DNA of 53,851 bases from contig JADHVC010000004.1 of assembly GCA_016784175.1 (NCBI GenBank), positions 1-53,851 on the forward strand, written 5' to 3'. Shown piece after piece: positions 1-8,718 of the stretch. The number at the start of each line of letters is the position of its first letter. Positions within the stretch are counted from its first letter, which is position 1. Position numbers and translations under genes: made by a program. The DNA comes from Patescibacteria group bacterium. GTDB taxonomy: Bacteria > Patescibacteriota > Patescibacteriia > Patescibacteriales > BS150m-G62. The notes beneath the pieces are model-generated. The model worked only from the letters and a program-made list of their open reading frames with translations, ran no database searches and was not told the DNA's origin.

Positions 1-78
1 ACGAAGGGAAGTTTTAAATTGAACTTCGCAAAATAATAAAAGTTTAACAATTAATTAAAACGATGCTAGAGGGATATT

Positions 79-127
79 GCCCCCTTTGAGGGGGCCCCGC
101 TCATCAAGCCACCGCCTTTGGCGGGGG
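79..127. other. GC-rich double hairpin, possible insertion-sequence end
   Basis: Two hairpins stand out in an AT-rich background: GCCCCC/GGGGGC around a 5-nt loop (79-95), and CCACCGCC/GGCGGGGG around TTT (109-127) with one A-G mismatch. The response-regulator reading frame loses family similarity exactly where this block begins (about 137). Subterminal hairpins of this kind are typical of IS200/IS605-type ends, but no transposase is in the window, so the assignment is only a guess. Bases 1-78 hold no gene that I can see. Confidence 0.35.
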
Positions 128-406
128 TGTTCTGACTAAGTTTATTTTATCTTCTGTTTCAAAACGAATCGTTATCATTATTATTGGGGTGCTAATATTT
201 TCGCTTCTTACTTCTTTACAAATATCCTCTCCATTTTTACTTGGTAATACATAGTCAAGTATTATTAAGTCATAGGTATTGGTGCGTGCCCAAAAAGACC
301 CCTTGATTCCATCTGCGGCCCAGTCAACAACAAAGCAATCATTTTCCAAACAATTCTTTAATAGTTGAGCTGTTTTAATATCATCTTCAATTAATAGTAT
401 TTTCAT
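104..406 (-). pseudogene. Truncated OmpR-type response regulator (receiver domain only)
   Basis: The first ~85 residues are a CheY-like receiver domain. It starts MKILLIEDD with the acidic pocket, has the phospho-acceptor Asp in LIILDYVLP (about residue 51), and the PIIMIT strand with the conserved Thr. A normal receiver continues through a conserved Lys and about 30 more residues, followed by a winged-helix DNA-binding domain. Here the frame runs instead into the GC-rich hairpin block and ends RTPPPKAVA, so the Lys, the last helix and any output domain are missing. It may be a remnant of a two-component system whose kinase is off the left edge. A perfect DnaA-box-like 9-mer lies just upstream (412-420), but it is single and probably chance. 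The 275 bp to nrdA hold nothing else that I recognise. Confidence 0.65.
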
Positions 407-681
407 AAAGTTTATCCACAGTTAAGCATGTATTATATTAATAATACTATAATATTTGCGTTTTTTAAACCAATACTTGCGAATTTGATTAGGTGTGAAC
501 TTGTGATATAATGAGTAGGCATTTAGTCTATATCTTGTGGTTAAGCAATAGTGAATGTCACAATATATAGTATTACAATAAAAAAATAGATTTTTGTAAA
601 TGAAATTAAACAACTTTTTATTATTATTTTGCTAGTAAAATCGATTACTTAGTTGGATGATGGTAATTAAGTTATAGTATA

Positions 682-3423
682 ATGTCAATTTTAAACATAA
701 GAAAAAGGTCTGGCAATATTGTTAGTTTTGATCAAAATAGGATTGTTGTGGCGATTAATAAGGCAGTGGAGGTTAGTGGTGAAGAGGTTGGTCCTACATT
801 CGCGGCTAATTTGGCTGAAGAAGTTGTTATGAATATTGAGGCAGATTATAATGGTCTTGACTTAATTCCAAGTGTCGAAGATATTCAAGATTTGGTAGAA
901 AAAAAGATAGTAGAGTCTGGTAATTTTGAAATAGCAAAGGTTTATATTTTGTATCGTGCAGAAAGAGCAAGAGCAAGAGCCGAGTCTAGATTAAATGAAT
1001 TGAAACGGATGGAAAAGAATTTACTTAAGGTTGTAAAGTTTATGGGGAGATCTGAGGTTTTTGATATAAATAAGATTTCGAAAATATTAAATAGAGCATC
1101 ATTTGGCTTGAGGAATGTAGACGTGCCTTTATTGTTGGAGGATCTTAAAAAGAATATTTTTGATGGAATAGCAACTTCAGATATAAGCAAGGCTCTTGTG
1201 ATGGTAACGAAAAGTTATATTGAAAGAGATTCGGATTATTCTTTTTTAGCAGCTAGGCTCTTATTGACTTCAGTCTATAAGGAGGTATTTCATGAAAAAA
1301 TTCAAACAGATTCTTTTAGTGATATATATCAAAGGAGTTTTGAGGTGAATATGAAGCGGGGAGTAGAGGCTAAAAGAATATCTAAGTCGTTGCTTGAGTT
1401 TGATTATAAGATAATTGGTGCAGCTTTAGTTCCAGATAGAGATTGCCTTTTGACATATTTAGGGGCTCAGACTCTTTATGATAGATATTTTATTCATATT
1501 AATGAACAACGAATTGAAGCACCGCAGCATTTTTGGATGCGAGTTGCTATGGGATTAGCTCAGAAAGAGGAGAACAAAGAAGAGAAGGCAATAGAGTTTT
1601 ACGAGGTTTTATCAACATTAAGGTTTGTGTGCTCTACTCCAACTTTGTTTAATTCTGGAACTACTCACCAACAACTTTCATCTTGTTATTTATCAAGTAT
1701 CGATGATAATTTGGAACATATTTTTAAAGTAATAAAAGATAATGCAATGTTGTCAAAGTGGGCGGGCGGTATCGGAAATGATTGGACACGAATTAGAGCA
1801 ACGGGTTCTCATATCGAAGGCACGAATGGAAAATCTCAGGGTGTTATTCCTTTTATGAAAATAGCTAATGATACAGCAGTCGCGGTTAATCAGGGTGGTA
1901 AGAGAAAGGGTGCCGTATGTGCTTATTTGGAAACGTGGCATATTGATATTATTGATTTTTTGGAGTTAAGAAAGAATACGGGTGATGAAAGAAGACGAAC
2001 GCCAGATATGAGTACTGCAAATTGGGTTCCAGACTTGTTTATGCAAAGAGTGATTAGTGATCAAACTTGGACATTGTTTTCGCCCAATGAGGTGAGCGAT
2101 TTGCATGACCTATATGGCGCTAAATTTAAAGAAAAGTATGAGGCATATGAAAAATTAGCGGAGGATGGGAAAATAAAAGTATTCAAGAAAATGAAAGCGG
2201 CTGAATTGTGGCGAAAAATGATAACTATGCTTTTTGAGACAGGTCATCCTTGGATAACATTTAAGGATCCTTGTAATGTTCGTTCTCCTCAGGATCATGT
2301 TGGAGTTGTTCATAGTTCAAATTTGTGCACAGAAATTACTTTAAATAGTTCTCGTGATGAAACTGCAGTTTGTAATCTTGGTTCTATAAATATGGCTCAA
2401 CACTATAATGAGTCACTTGGTGATGTTGATAAAGAGAAGCTTGCAAATACAGTAAAAGTAGCTATGAGAATGCTAGATAATGTTGTTGATATAAATTATT
2501 ATCCGATTCCAGAAACAAATAATGCAAATGTAATGCATAGACCGGTTGGGCTTGGGTTTATGGGTTTTCAAGATATTCTGTATGCGAAGGATTTGGACTT
2601 TGACTCTGAGGTTGCTGTTGATTATTCTGATGAATTGATGGAATATATTTCGTATAATGCAATTTTGGCAAGTAGTATTTTAGCTAAGGAGCGCGGGTCT
2701 TATCATAGTTTCGTTGGCTCTAAGTGGGATAGAGGGTTAATGCCAATTGATACTATCTCGCTACTAGAGAAAGAAAGAGGGGAGGCTGTGCGTATTAATA
2801 AGAGAGAGAAGCTTGATTGGCAGGTAGTTCGAGATTCAATTAAAGCTTATGGTATGAGAAATTCAAATTGTCTTGCTATTGCACCAACAGCTACTATTTC
2901 AAATATTTCCGGTTGCATTCCTTGCATTGAACCTATTTATAAAAATCTTTATGTAAAATCTAATATGGGTGGGGAATTTACAGTAATGAATAAACATTTG
3001 GTTGATGAGTTAAAACGGATTGGTATGTGGAATATGGAGGTTTTTAAAAAGATAAAGATTAATGATGGTTCAATTCAGAATATTTCGGATTTACCAATCT
3101 CGATTCGTGATAAATATAAAGAGACATTTGAAATTGATCCTATTTGGTTTATAAAGCATGCAGCAGTTCGAGCAAAATGGTTGGATCAGTCTCAGTCTGT
3201 AAATATTTTTTATCGTGGTCAGTCTGGAAAGGTTATCTCGGATATTTATATATCGGCTTGGCTTATGGGTCTAAAGACTACTTACTATTTAAGAACACTT
3301 GGGGCAAGTCAAGTTGAAAAGTCAACCGTAAAAGATATTGGAACGCATAAACGAGATAATAGTGAAGTTGAAAAGGTAGTATGCGCTGTCGAAAACGGTG
3401 CTAATTGTGACGCTTGTCAATAG
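682..3423 (+). CDS. nrdA: Ribonucleoside-diphosphate reductase, alpha subunit (class I)
   Basis: Catalytic subunit that reduces ribonucleoside diphosphates to deoxyribonucleotides in the cytoplasm with NrdB. It has 913 residues. Residues 1-100 are an ATP-cone allosteric domain; residues ~105-200 resemble the N-terminal cone of E. coli NrdA, so there are probably two cones in tandem. The catalytic core shows the active-site cysteines in RFVCSTPTLFNSG and AVCNLGSINM, and the radical Asn/Cys/Glu set in NLCTEITLN. The C-terminus CDACQ carries the CxxC redox shuttle. No intein is visible. The ATG overlaps a TATAAT-like string (678-683) and has no Shine-Dalgarno sequence. nrdB follows after a 534-bp gap filled by a mobile element and tandem structured repeats. 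Confidence 0.95.
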   Translation: MSILNIRKRSGNIVSFDQNRIVVAINKAVEVSGEEVGPTFAANLAEEVVMNIEADYNGLDLIPSVEDIQDLVEKKIVESGNFEIAKVYILYRAERARARAESRLNELKRMEKNLLKVVKFMGRSEVFDINKISKILNRASFGLRNVDVPLLLEDLKKNIFDGIATSDISKALVMVTKSYIERDSDYSFLAARLLLTSVYKEVFHEKIQTDSFSDIYQRSFEVNMKRGVEAKRISKSLLEFDYKIIGAALVPDRDCLLTYLGAQTLYDRYFIHINEQRIEAPQHFWMRVAMGLAQKEENKEEKAIEFYEVLSTLRFVCSTPTLFNSGTTHQQLSSCYLSSIDDNLEHIFKVIKDNAMLSKWAGGIGNDWTRIRATGSHIEGTNGKSQGVIPFMKIANDTAVAVNQGGKRKGAVCAYLETWHIDIIDFLELRKNTGDERRRTPDMSTANWVPDLFMQRVISDQTWTLFSPNEVSDLHDLYGAKFKEKYEAYEKLAEDGKIKVFKKMKAAELWRKMITMLFETGHPWITFKDPCNVRSPQDHVGVVHSSNLCTEITLNSSRDETAVCNLGSINMAQHYNESLGDVDKEKLANTVKVAMRMLDNVVDINYYPIPETNNANVMHRPVGLGFMGFQDILYAKDLDFDSEVAVDYSDELMEYISYNAILASSILAKERGSYHSFVGSKWDRGLMPIDTISLLEKERGEAVRINKREKLDWQVVRDSIKAYGMRNSNCLAIAPTATISNISGCIPCIEPIYKNLYVKSNMGGEFTVMNKHLVDELKRIGMWNMEVFKKIKINDGSIQNISDLPISIRDKYKETFEIDPIWFIKHAAVRAKWLDQSQSVNIFYRGQSGKVISDIYISAWLMGLKTTYYLRTLGASQVEKSTVKDIGTHKRDNSEVEKVVCAVENGANCDACQ

Positions 3424-3450
3424 GATATAGTGTAATTGATAGCTGCATAG

Positions 3451-3639
3451 GTAACTGCTTACTATGTCTGCATCACTTTTCCGCTTAGGATGGAATATTG
3501 GGCAATTTTTTACGCACAATTTAACAAAAATTTTAAATTCGCTTTACTCAAACATAAAATTTTTTAAGTTAAATTCTGCGAAAAATTACTACATGTTCCA
3601 TATGCGCTCAAAAATAATGCAGACATAGTGAGCAATTAC
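3451..3639. mobile_element. 189-bp MITE-like element, copy 1
   Basis: First of five near-identical 189-bp elements with ~23-bp terminal inverted repeats (GTAACTGCTTACTATGTCTG at the left end, its near complement at the right). The inverted match continues inward, so the whole element is an imperfect palindrome. It starts 28 bp after the nrdA stop. Flanks CTGCATAG and CTATATGG match at only 5 of 8 positions, so its target duplication is eroded or absent. It has no coding capacity; short frames crossing it are artefacts. Confidence 0.8.
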
Positions 3640-3659
3640 CTATATGGTTTCTAGTGACT

Positions 3660-3794
3660 AAATATAGTTTTCTTTCTTTTTATCTTTCTCCTGCTTTGGC
3701 TTTGGATTATCGGGGTAAAATTAATTGGAAGTTCTCTTTCAGCCTGGTGAAACAAAGTTCGAGTGTGGGGTGGGATAGAAAGGAAGAAAACTAG
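3660..3794 (+). ncRNA. Structured RNA candidate, tandem unit A (upstream of nrdB)
   Basis: A 135-bp unit whose ends pair over ~23 bp (3668-3691 with 3767-3790, with G-U pairs). Inside are a 5-bp stem CTTTG/CAAAG (3700-3704 with 3753-3757) and a hairpin GGAAG-TTCT-CTTTC (3727-3740). Single-stranded stretches such as GGGGTAAAA, AATTGGAAGT and CTTTCAGCCT are shared with unit B. GGCT and AGCC could form a pseudoknot. I do not recognise a known riboswitch class. Strand is inferred from the flanking nrd genes. Confidence 0.55.
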
Positions 3795-3935
3795 AAATAT
3801 AGCTTCTTTCTCTTTTTGTTACTCTCCTGCTTTGGGCTCGTATTCCTGGGGTAAAACTAATTGGAAGTCCTCTTTCAGCCTAGTAAGACGAGGTTCGAGT
3901 TGGGGGAGTAACAGAAAGGGAAAGAAGAATCTAAG
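3795..3935 (+). ncRNA. Structured RNA candidate, tandem unit B (upstream of nrdB)
   Basis: Second copy of the preceding unit. Its outer stem pairs 3803-3827 with 3902-3927. The inner stem is CTCGT/ACGAG (3837-3841 with 3888-3892) where unit A has CTTTG/CAAAG: three of five base pairs differ, each by a compensatory change. The GGAAG-TCCT-CTTTC hairpin lies at 3863-3876. The outer stem also keeps pairing while its sequence drifts. This supports an RNA-level function. It ends about 12 bp before the nrdB -10 box, so it may be a separate transcript, the 3' end of the nrdA message, or part of a longer nrdB leader. Confidence 0.6.
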
Positions 3936-3947
3936 TTTAAATATCAT

Positions 3948-3953
3948 TATAAT
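3948..3953 (+). promoter_or_regulatory. -10 box of nrdB, probably leaderless
   Basis: A perfect TATAAT ends 4 bp before the ATG at 3958, so transcription would begin at or next to the start codon. No Shine-Dalgarno sequence and no clear -35 box are seen. Confidence 0.45.
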
Positions 3954-3957
3954 ATTT

Positions 3958-5007
3958 ATGAGCTTTATACAACCAATCAAAAGAACAGATATAAGAGTGA
4001 GTGTTAATGATAGGCGGATAATTAATGGTGCTGAAGAGGCTGATGTGGTACAGCTTTCACCTATGAAGCATAAATGGGCTTGGCAGGCATATTTAGACGC
4101 TAATGCGAACCATTGGTTACCGACAGAGATTCAAATGCAGCGAGATATTGAGTTGTGGAAAGATCCAAATGGGTTAACTGAGGATGAGCGAACGGCGTTT
4201 AAGCGGGTGATGGGTTTTTTTACGACAGGAGATTCTATTGTGGCGAATAATTTGGTGTTGGCAATTTATAAGCAAATTACTTCACCAGAGTGTCGAATGT
4301 ACTTGTTGCGACAGTCTTATGAAGAGGCTATCCATACTCATGCTTATCAGTATATTATAGAGAGCTTGGAGTTAGATGAAGGTGAAATATTTAATATGTA
4401 TCGGGAAAAAGCATCAATATTTAATAAAGATCAAATGTTGATTAACTTTAGTTTAGGGGTGTTGGATCCAAATTTTTCGACAAAGGGTAAAGAAAATACG
4501 CAAAAGTTTTTAGAGAATTTAATTGGTTTTTATTTAATTTGTGAAGGTTTATTTTTTTATACAAGTTTTGCTGTTATTTTGAGTTTTCAAAGGCAGAATA
4601 AGTTAGTAGGCGCCTCGGAGCAAATTCAGTATATAATGCGAGATGAGTCGATGCACATGAATTTCGGGATAGATATGATAAATACTATAAAAGAAGAAAA
4701 TCCTGGAGTTTGGACTTCGAGTTTAGAAAATAAAATTTATGCAGCTATAGAGGAGGCTGTGCAATTGGAAGTGGTTTTTGCTAAGGATTGTTTTCCGAAA
4801 GGAATCTTGGGTATTAATTCTGACCTTTTTGAGCAATATATGCGACATATTGCGGACCGACGGCTTGAGCGGGTAGGACTTGTGGCGCGGTATAATGTGG
4901 AGAATCCTTTCCCGTGGATGAGTGAAGCAATTGACTTAAGTAAAGAAAAGAACTTTTTTGAGTCTAGGGTAACTGAATATAAAACTGGCGGAACTTTGGA
5001 TTGGTAG
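3958..5007 (+). CDS. nrdB: Ribonucleoside-diphosphate reductase, beta subunit (class I)
   Basis: Radical-generating small subunit that pairs with NrdA. I place the start at the ATG at 3958 (MSFIQPIKR, 349 residues). The same frame is open upstream to 3763, but that part translates the tandem RNA repeat and does not look like protein. The ferritin-like diiron fold is clear: E-x-x-H-x-x-x-Y in EEAIHTHAY supplies metal ligands and the radical tyrosine (Tyr130), and DESMHMNFG carries the second Glu/His pair. Because the tyrosine is present, a class Ia/Ib-type radical is more likely than the Tyr-less class Ic. No nrdI is seen nearby. Confidence 0.93.
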   Translation: MSFIQPIKRTDIRVSVNDRRIINGAEEADVVQLSPMKHKWAWQAYLDANANHWLPTEIQMQRDIELWKDPNGLTEDERTAFKRVMGFFTTGDSIVANNLVLAIYKQITSPECRMYLLRQSYEEAIHTHAYQYIIESLELDEGEIFNMYREKASIFNKDQMLINFSLGVLDPNFSTKGKENTQKFLENLIGFYLICEGLFFYTSFAVILSFQRQNKLVGASEQIQYIMRDESMHMNFGIDMINTIKEENPGVWTSSLENKIYAAIEEAVQLEVVFAKDCFPKGILGINSDLFEQYMRHIADRRLERVGLVARYNVENPFPWMSEAIDLSKEKNFFESRVTEYKTGGTLDW

Positions 5008-5060
5008 GGTTGATGCAATATTAATGTAGTGAGTACTTATTATAATTACTATAATTGCTC

Positions 5061-5118
5061 TTGACATTTTTGTGAAATTAGTATATGATTTAAATTGGTC
5101 TGTCCTTTAACAATTTTA
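5061..5118 (+). promoter_or_regulatory. Strong sigma70-type promoter and boxA-like leader
   Basis: TTGACA (5061-5066), a 17-bp spacer and TATGAT (5084-5089) predict a start near 5096. The ~40-nt leader contains TGTCCTTTAACAATTTTA (5101-5118), which closely resembles the bacterial rrn boxA antitermination site (core CUCUUUAACA). A GGAG ribosome-binding site precedes the ATG at 5136. Confidence 0.65.
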
Positions 5119-5135
5119 TAGTGGAGTAGAATACA

Positions 5136-6516
5136 ATGGTAGATTTGGCGTCTCAAGGAATTGCAAGGTTGGAAGAAGAAAATAAGTTTTTAAGAGAGCA
5201 GCTTGCTAGATACCAGGATCTTTTTAAGCGGGCACCAGTTCCATATTTCTATGTTGAATGTGAAACTGGAGTGATTGTTGAATGTAATATGACTGCTTGT
5301 CGTCAATTTGATTATGAAGAGGGTTTTTTGAAGGGTACTAGCATCATGGATCTGTATGCGGATTCTGATGATGGAAGGGTTAAAGCACAATTGGTTTGGG
5401 ATAGCTTCGTGGCTGGTAAGCCGCTTAAGCATATGGAACTTAAATATCGTTGCAGGGATGGTTCATCATTTTGGGGAGTTTTAGTAATTGACTCTGTTCT
5501 TGATGAAGAAGGAAGGATAACTCATGGTAGATTTACGATTTTTGATATAACGGAGCGAAGATTGTCAGAACTCCAAGCTAGGGAAGATAATAAAAAATTA
5601 AAGGAAACGGTAGAAGAATTGCAGAGATCGCGGGCTAAGGAAAAGTTGTTTACAGCTACTCTAAGTCATGATATCCGTAATCCATTAACTACTATTCTTG
5701 GTATGATAGAAGTTATGCATGATTCGAATCTTACAAGAAATCAAAAAAATTTCTTGAAGTTGATGCGCGAGGCTGGCCAGTATCTTCATGCGCTAGTTAA
5801 CGATATTCTTGATTATTCTAAAATTGAGTCTGGCGAATTTCATCTAGAAAGTAAATCGTTTAATCTTCATAGATTAGTGATGAATACTGTTGGAAGAACA
5901 AGCTATTATTTTTGACCCATATGCTCAAGTAAATAGGTCAATTACTCTTAAAAATGGTGGGACAGGATTGGGTCTTTATATATGTAAGCAAACAATTGAG
6001 AAAATGGGAGGTACTATTGTTGTTAATAGTGCCGTAGGACAAGGGAGTGTTTTTCGCTTTACGATTGCATTGAAAAAAGAGTCAGAGGTTACTGAAAGTC
6101 AAGGTGCAGAACATTTAGTTTCGGCTAGTCGACGATTGAGGGTTTTATTGGTTGATGATCAAGCAGATATGAATATTTTTGTCAGTGCTTTTTTGAAACA
6201 GTCACCATATTTTCTTGTTGAGTATTGTAGAAATGGATCAAGTGCTGTTAGGACTTATACTTCTGACCTAGATAAATTTGATGTTGTTTTGATGGACTGG
6301 GAAATGCCAACAATGAATGGCATAGAAGCTGTAAAAGAAATACGAAGAGAAGAAAGAGAATCTTCTTTGAAGCCAGTTAAAATTGTAATATTTAGTGGTC
6401 ATGAGGGTGATGAAAAGAGAGAAGTTGCCTTGACGTCCGGATGCGATGTATTTCTGTCTAAACCATTTTCAAAGGAAGAGTTACTCGAATTGTTGGATAA
6501 GTTGGCTAAAGAATAG
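5136..6516 (+). pseudogene. Decayed hybrid histidine kinase (PAS - HisKA - [deleted] - HATPase end - receiver)
   Basis: The first frame (5136-5915, 259 residues) has an N-terminal coiled coil, a PAS domain (~25-145) and a HisKA domain with the phospho-accepting His in the H-box SHDIRNPL. It stops soon after FNLHRLVMNTVG. The second frame (from about 5890 to 6516) resumes with FDPYAQVN and GGTGLGLYICKQ, the F and G2 boxes of the ATPase domain. It then has a complete receiver domain with the acceptor Asp in VVLMDWEMPTMNG and the Lys in FLSKPFS. About 75 residues holding the N and G1 boxes are missing at ~5889, and the frame shifts there. ATP binding should be lost. The receiver could in principle still be made from the TTG at 5890. 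No transmembrane segment is seen, so the intact ancestor was cytosolic. The strong promoter is still intact. Confidence 0.75.
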
Positions 6517-6546
6517 CCGTTAACAAAGAAAAAAAAATAAATACAT

Positions 6547-6575
6547 GGTCACTGAGAAATCAGTGGCCTTTTTTT
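6547..6575 (+). terminator. Intrinsic terminator after the histidine kinase remnant
   Basis: GGTCACTGA-GAAA-TCAGTGGCC followed by seven T: a 9-bp stem with a GNRA-type loop. Confidence 0.85.
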
Positions 6576-6585
6576 GATCTTTTTT

Positions 6586-6774
6586 GTAACTGCTCACTAT
6601 ACCTGCATCACTTTTTCGCTTAGGATGGAATATTGGGCAATTTTTTACGCACAATTTAACAAAAATTTTAAACTCGTTTCACTCAAACATAAAATTTTTT
6701 AAGTTAAATTCTGCTAAAAATTACTACATATTCCATATGCGCTTAAAAATAATGCAGGTATAGTGAGTAGTTAT
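6586..6774. mobile_element. 189-bp MITE-like element, copy 2
   Basis: Same family as copy 1, with terminal repeats GTAACTGCTCACTATACCTG and its complement. It sits directly behind the terminator at 6547-6575. Flanks TCTTTTTT (left) and TCTTTTTC (right) match 7/8 if the right end is taken one base shorter. With the terminator it accounts for the whole gap before lepA. Confidence 0.85.
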
Positions 6775-6781
6775 CTTTTTC

Positions 6782-6810
6782 TTGCTTAATTTAGACAAAT
6801 ATCATAGTAT
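6782..6810 (+). promoter_or_regulatory. Leaderless promoter of lepA
   Basis: TTGCTT (6782-6787), a 17-bp spacer and TAGTAT (6805-6810). The predicted start at 6816-6818 coincides with the ATG at 6817. There is no ribosome-binding site. Confidence 0.6.
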
Positions 6811-6816
6811 TATTAC

Positions 6817-8622
6817 ATGTTTAATATTCGAAATTTTTGTATTATTGCTCATATTGATCATGGTAAGTCAACTTTGGCAGATAGAATGCTAGAGATTACT
6901 GGAACTGTAGATGCGCGTCATATGAGTGCGCAACATTTAGATACCATGGATATCGAGCAAGAGCGGGGTATTACTATTAAATTGCAACCAGTTACAATGG
7001 ATTATACTTGTAATGGTGAAAAGTATACCTTAAACCTTATTGATACTCCGGGTCATGTTGATTTTAGCTATGAGGTTTCGAGATCTTTAGCTGCTGTTGA
7101 AGGGGCAGTTTTACTAGTGGATGCATCTCAGGGAATACAAGCTCAAACTTTGGCAAATTTATATTTAGCTTTAGAACAAGATTTAGTGATCATTCCCGTT
7201 ATTAATAAAATTGACTTGCCGGCTGCAGATGTTCCCAAGACTGTAAAAGAGATTGTGAGTTTGCTTGGTTGTGATGAGTCAGAAATTATACAAGCTTCTG
7301 GAAAGACTGGTTTTGGCGTCGGAAATATTTTGGATGCTGTGGTTGCACGTGTTCCTGCTCCTATTAAAACTTTAGATGTTGTAGCTCCTCGAGCTTTAAT
7401 ATTCGACTCTAATTATGATGAATACAAGGGTGTTGTGGCTCATATTCGCATTGTTGATGGAGAAATTAAAAAAGGTGATAAGATATATTTTCTTGCTACG
7501 GAGACAAAAAGTGAGGCAATGGATGTTGGAATATTTAAGCCTAAGTATTTTCCTAAAAATGTATTGTCGGCGGGTGATATTGGTTATGTTGTAACTGGTT
7601 TTAAAGAGGTGGGCGAATGTAAAGTTGGAGATACTATCACAAATTATAAATTATCGATTTCTAATGGCGGAGTTAAGCCCCTGCCTGGGTATCAAGAGGT
7701 GAAGCCTTTTGTATTTGCTGGAGTTTTCCCTGGTGAAGGATATGATTATGAAGAGTTAAGAGAGGCAATAGCTAAATTGAAATTGAATGATGCTTCGTTA
7801 TTTTATGAACCTGAAAGGTCTGGTGCACTGGGTTTAGGCTTTAGGTGTGGTTTTTTAGGATTGCTTCATTTGGAGATTTTTCAAGAAAGACTTAGAAGAG
7901 AGTATGATCTTGAACTTATTATTACGATACCTAGCGTTGCTTATAGGGTATATAAAAATAATGGTACAAATTTTGTAATCCATACTCCGCAGGAAATGCC
8001 GGATGCGGGTGTAATAGAAAAAATTGAGGAGCCTTGGGTTAATTTGGATATAATTTGTCCAAAAGAATATATTGGTGGGGTTATGAATTTGGCACAGGAA
8101 AAAAAAGGTATTTATAAAACGACAGAATATATTGATGAAAATAGAGCAATTTTGCATTATGAAATTCCTATGGCGACAATTTTGACTGATTTTTATGATA
8201 AGATTAAGTCAATTAGCGCTGGTTTTGCGTCGATTAATTATGAGTATTTAGATTATCGTTTAGCAGACGTTGTTAAGATGGATATAATTGTAGCAGATGA
8301 GCCAGCTGAAGCTCTTTCTATGATAATATATCGAGATGACGCGTTCGCTCAGGGAAAAAAAATAGTTAATACATTGAGAGATAATTTGCCTAAGCAAATG
8401 TTTGTTATTAAAATTCAGGCTGCAATTGGTGGTAAAATTATTGCAGCTGAAAGAATCTCGGCGATGAGAAAGGATGTTACAGCTGGTTTGTATGGAGGTG
8501 ATGTTAGTAGAAAGAGAAAGGTTTTAGAAAAACAGAAAAAAGGTAAAAAGAAGATGATGGCTAGTGGTGTGGGTAAAGTAGATATTCCAAGTGATGTTTT
8601 TGTTAAAGTTTTAAAACAATAG
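6817..8622 (+). CDS. lepA: Elongation factor 4 (LepA) GTPase
   Basis: Ribosome-associated translational GTPase that back-translocates or remodels stalled ribosomes. Its 601 residues match the usual family length. The G1 loop is AHIDHGKST (about residues 10-18), G2/G3 appear as ERGITIK and DTPGHVDF, and G4 as NKIDLP. The rest shows the EF4 layout: domain II, then GFRCGFLGLLHLEIFQERL, and a C-terminal domain with the Lys/Arg-rich tail KRKVLEKQKKGKKKMM that is diagnostic for LepA over EF-G. It is a monocistronic unit with a leaderless promoter and its own terminator. Confidence 0.96.
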   Translation: MFNIRNFCIIAHIDHGKSTLADRMLEITGTVDARHMSAQHLDTMDIEQERGITIKLQPVTMDYTCNGEKYTLNLIDTPGHVDFSYEVSRSLAAVEGAVLLVDASQGIQAQTLANLYLALEQDLVIIPVINKIDLPAADVPKTVKEIVSLLGCDESEIIQASGKTGFGVGNILDAVVARVPAPIKTLDVVAPRALIFDSNYDEYKGVVAHIRIVDGEIKKGDKIYFLATETKSEAMDVGIFKPKYFPKNVLSAGDIGYVVTGFKEVGECKVGDTITNYKLSISNGGVKPLPGYQEVKPFVFAGVFPGEGYDYEELREAIAKLKLNDASLFYEPERSGALGLGFRCGFLGLLHLEIFQERLRREYDLELIITIPSVAYRVYKNNGTNFVIHTPQEMPDAGVIEKIEEPWVNLDIICPKEYIGGVMNLAQEKKGIYKTTEYIDENRAILHYEIPMATILTDFYDKIKSISAGFASINYEYLDYRLADVVKMDIIVADEPAEALSMIIYRDDAFAQGKKIVNTLRDNLPKQMFVIKIQAAIGGKIIAAERISAMRKDVTAGLYGGDVSRKRKVLEKQKKGKKKMMASGVGKVDIPSDVFVKVLKQ

Positions 8623-8642
8623 ATTTATTGTAGTTTTAAAAT

Positions 8643-8677
8643 ATCCGTTTAAGTCCTTACTTTTAGCGGATTTTTTT
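8643..8677 (+). terminator. Terminator after lepA
   Basis: ATCCG pairs with CGGAT around a nested AAGT/ACTT stem and is followed by seven T. Confidence 0.6.
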
Positions 8678-8718
8678 GTTGGCTTTTTTTATAAAAAAAA
8701 ATGTGATAATATGTTTAC

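Noticed and set aside
412-420. Perfect DnaA-box 9-mer (TTATCCACA), again at 50975-50983
   Set aside because: Both are isolated single copies, the second inside a terminator hairpin. There is no cluster, dnaA or dnaN, so no origin is called.
3322-3519. Minus-strand frame starting MCVKNCPIFHPKR, with a twin at 20553-20837
   Set aside because: The shared peptide comes only from MITE copies 1 and 3; the rest is antisense to nrdA and the adaptor gene. Other MITE copies do not keep the frame.
3660-3935. tRNA-like reading of the tandem units (GGTTCGAGT and AATTGGAAGT look like T- and D-arm pieces)
   Set aside because: The flanking bases do not form a T-stem, acceptor or anticodon arm, and the long closing stem is unlike a tRNA.
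3763-3957. 65-residue N-terminal extension of NrdB
   Set aside because: It translates the tandem RNA repeat, has odd composition, and a -10 box sits between it and the family start at 3958.
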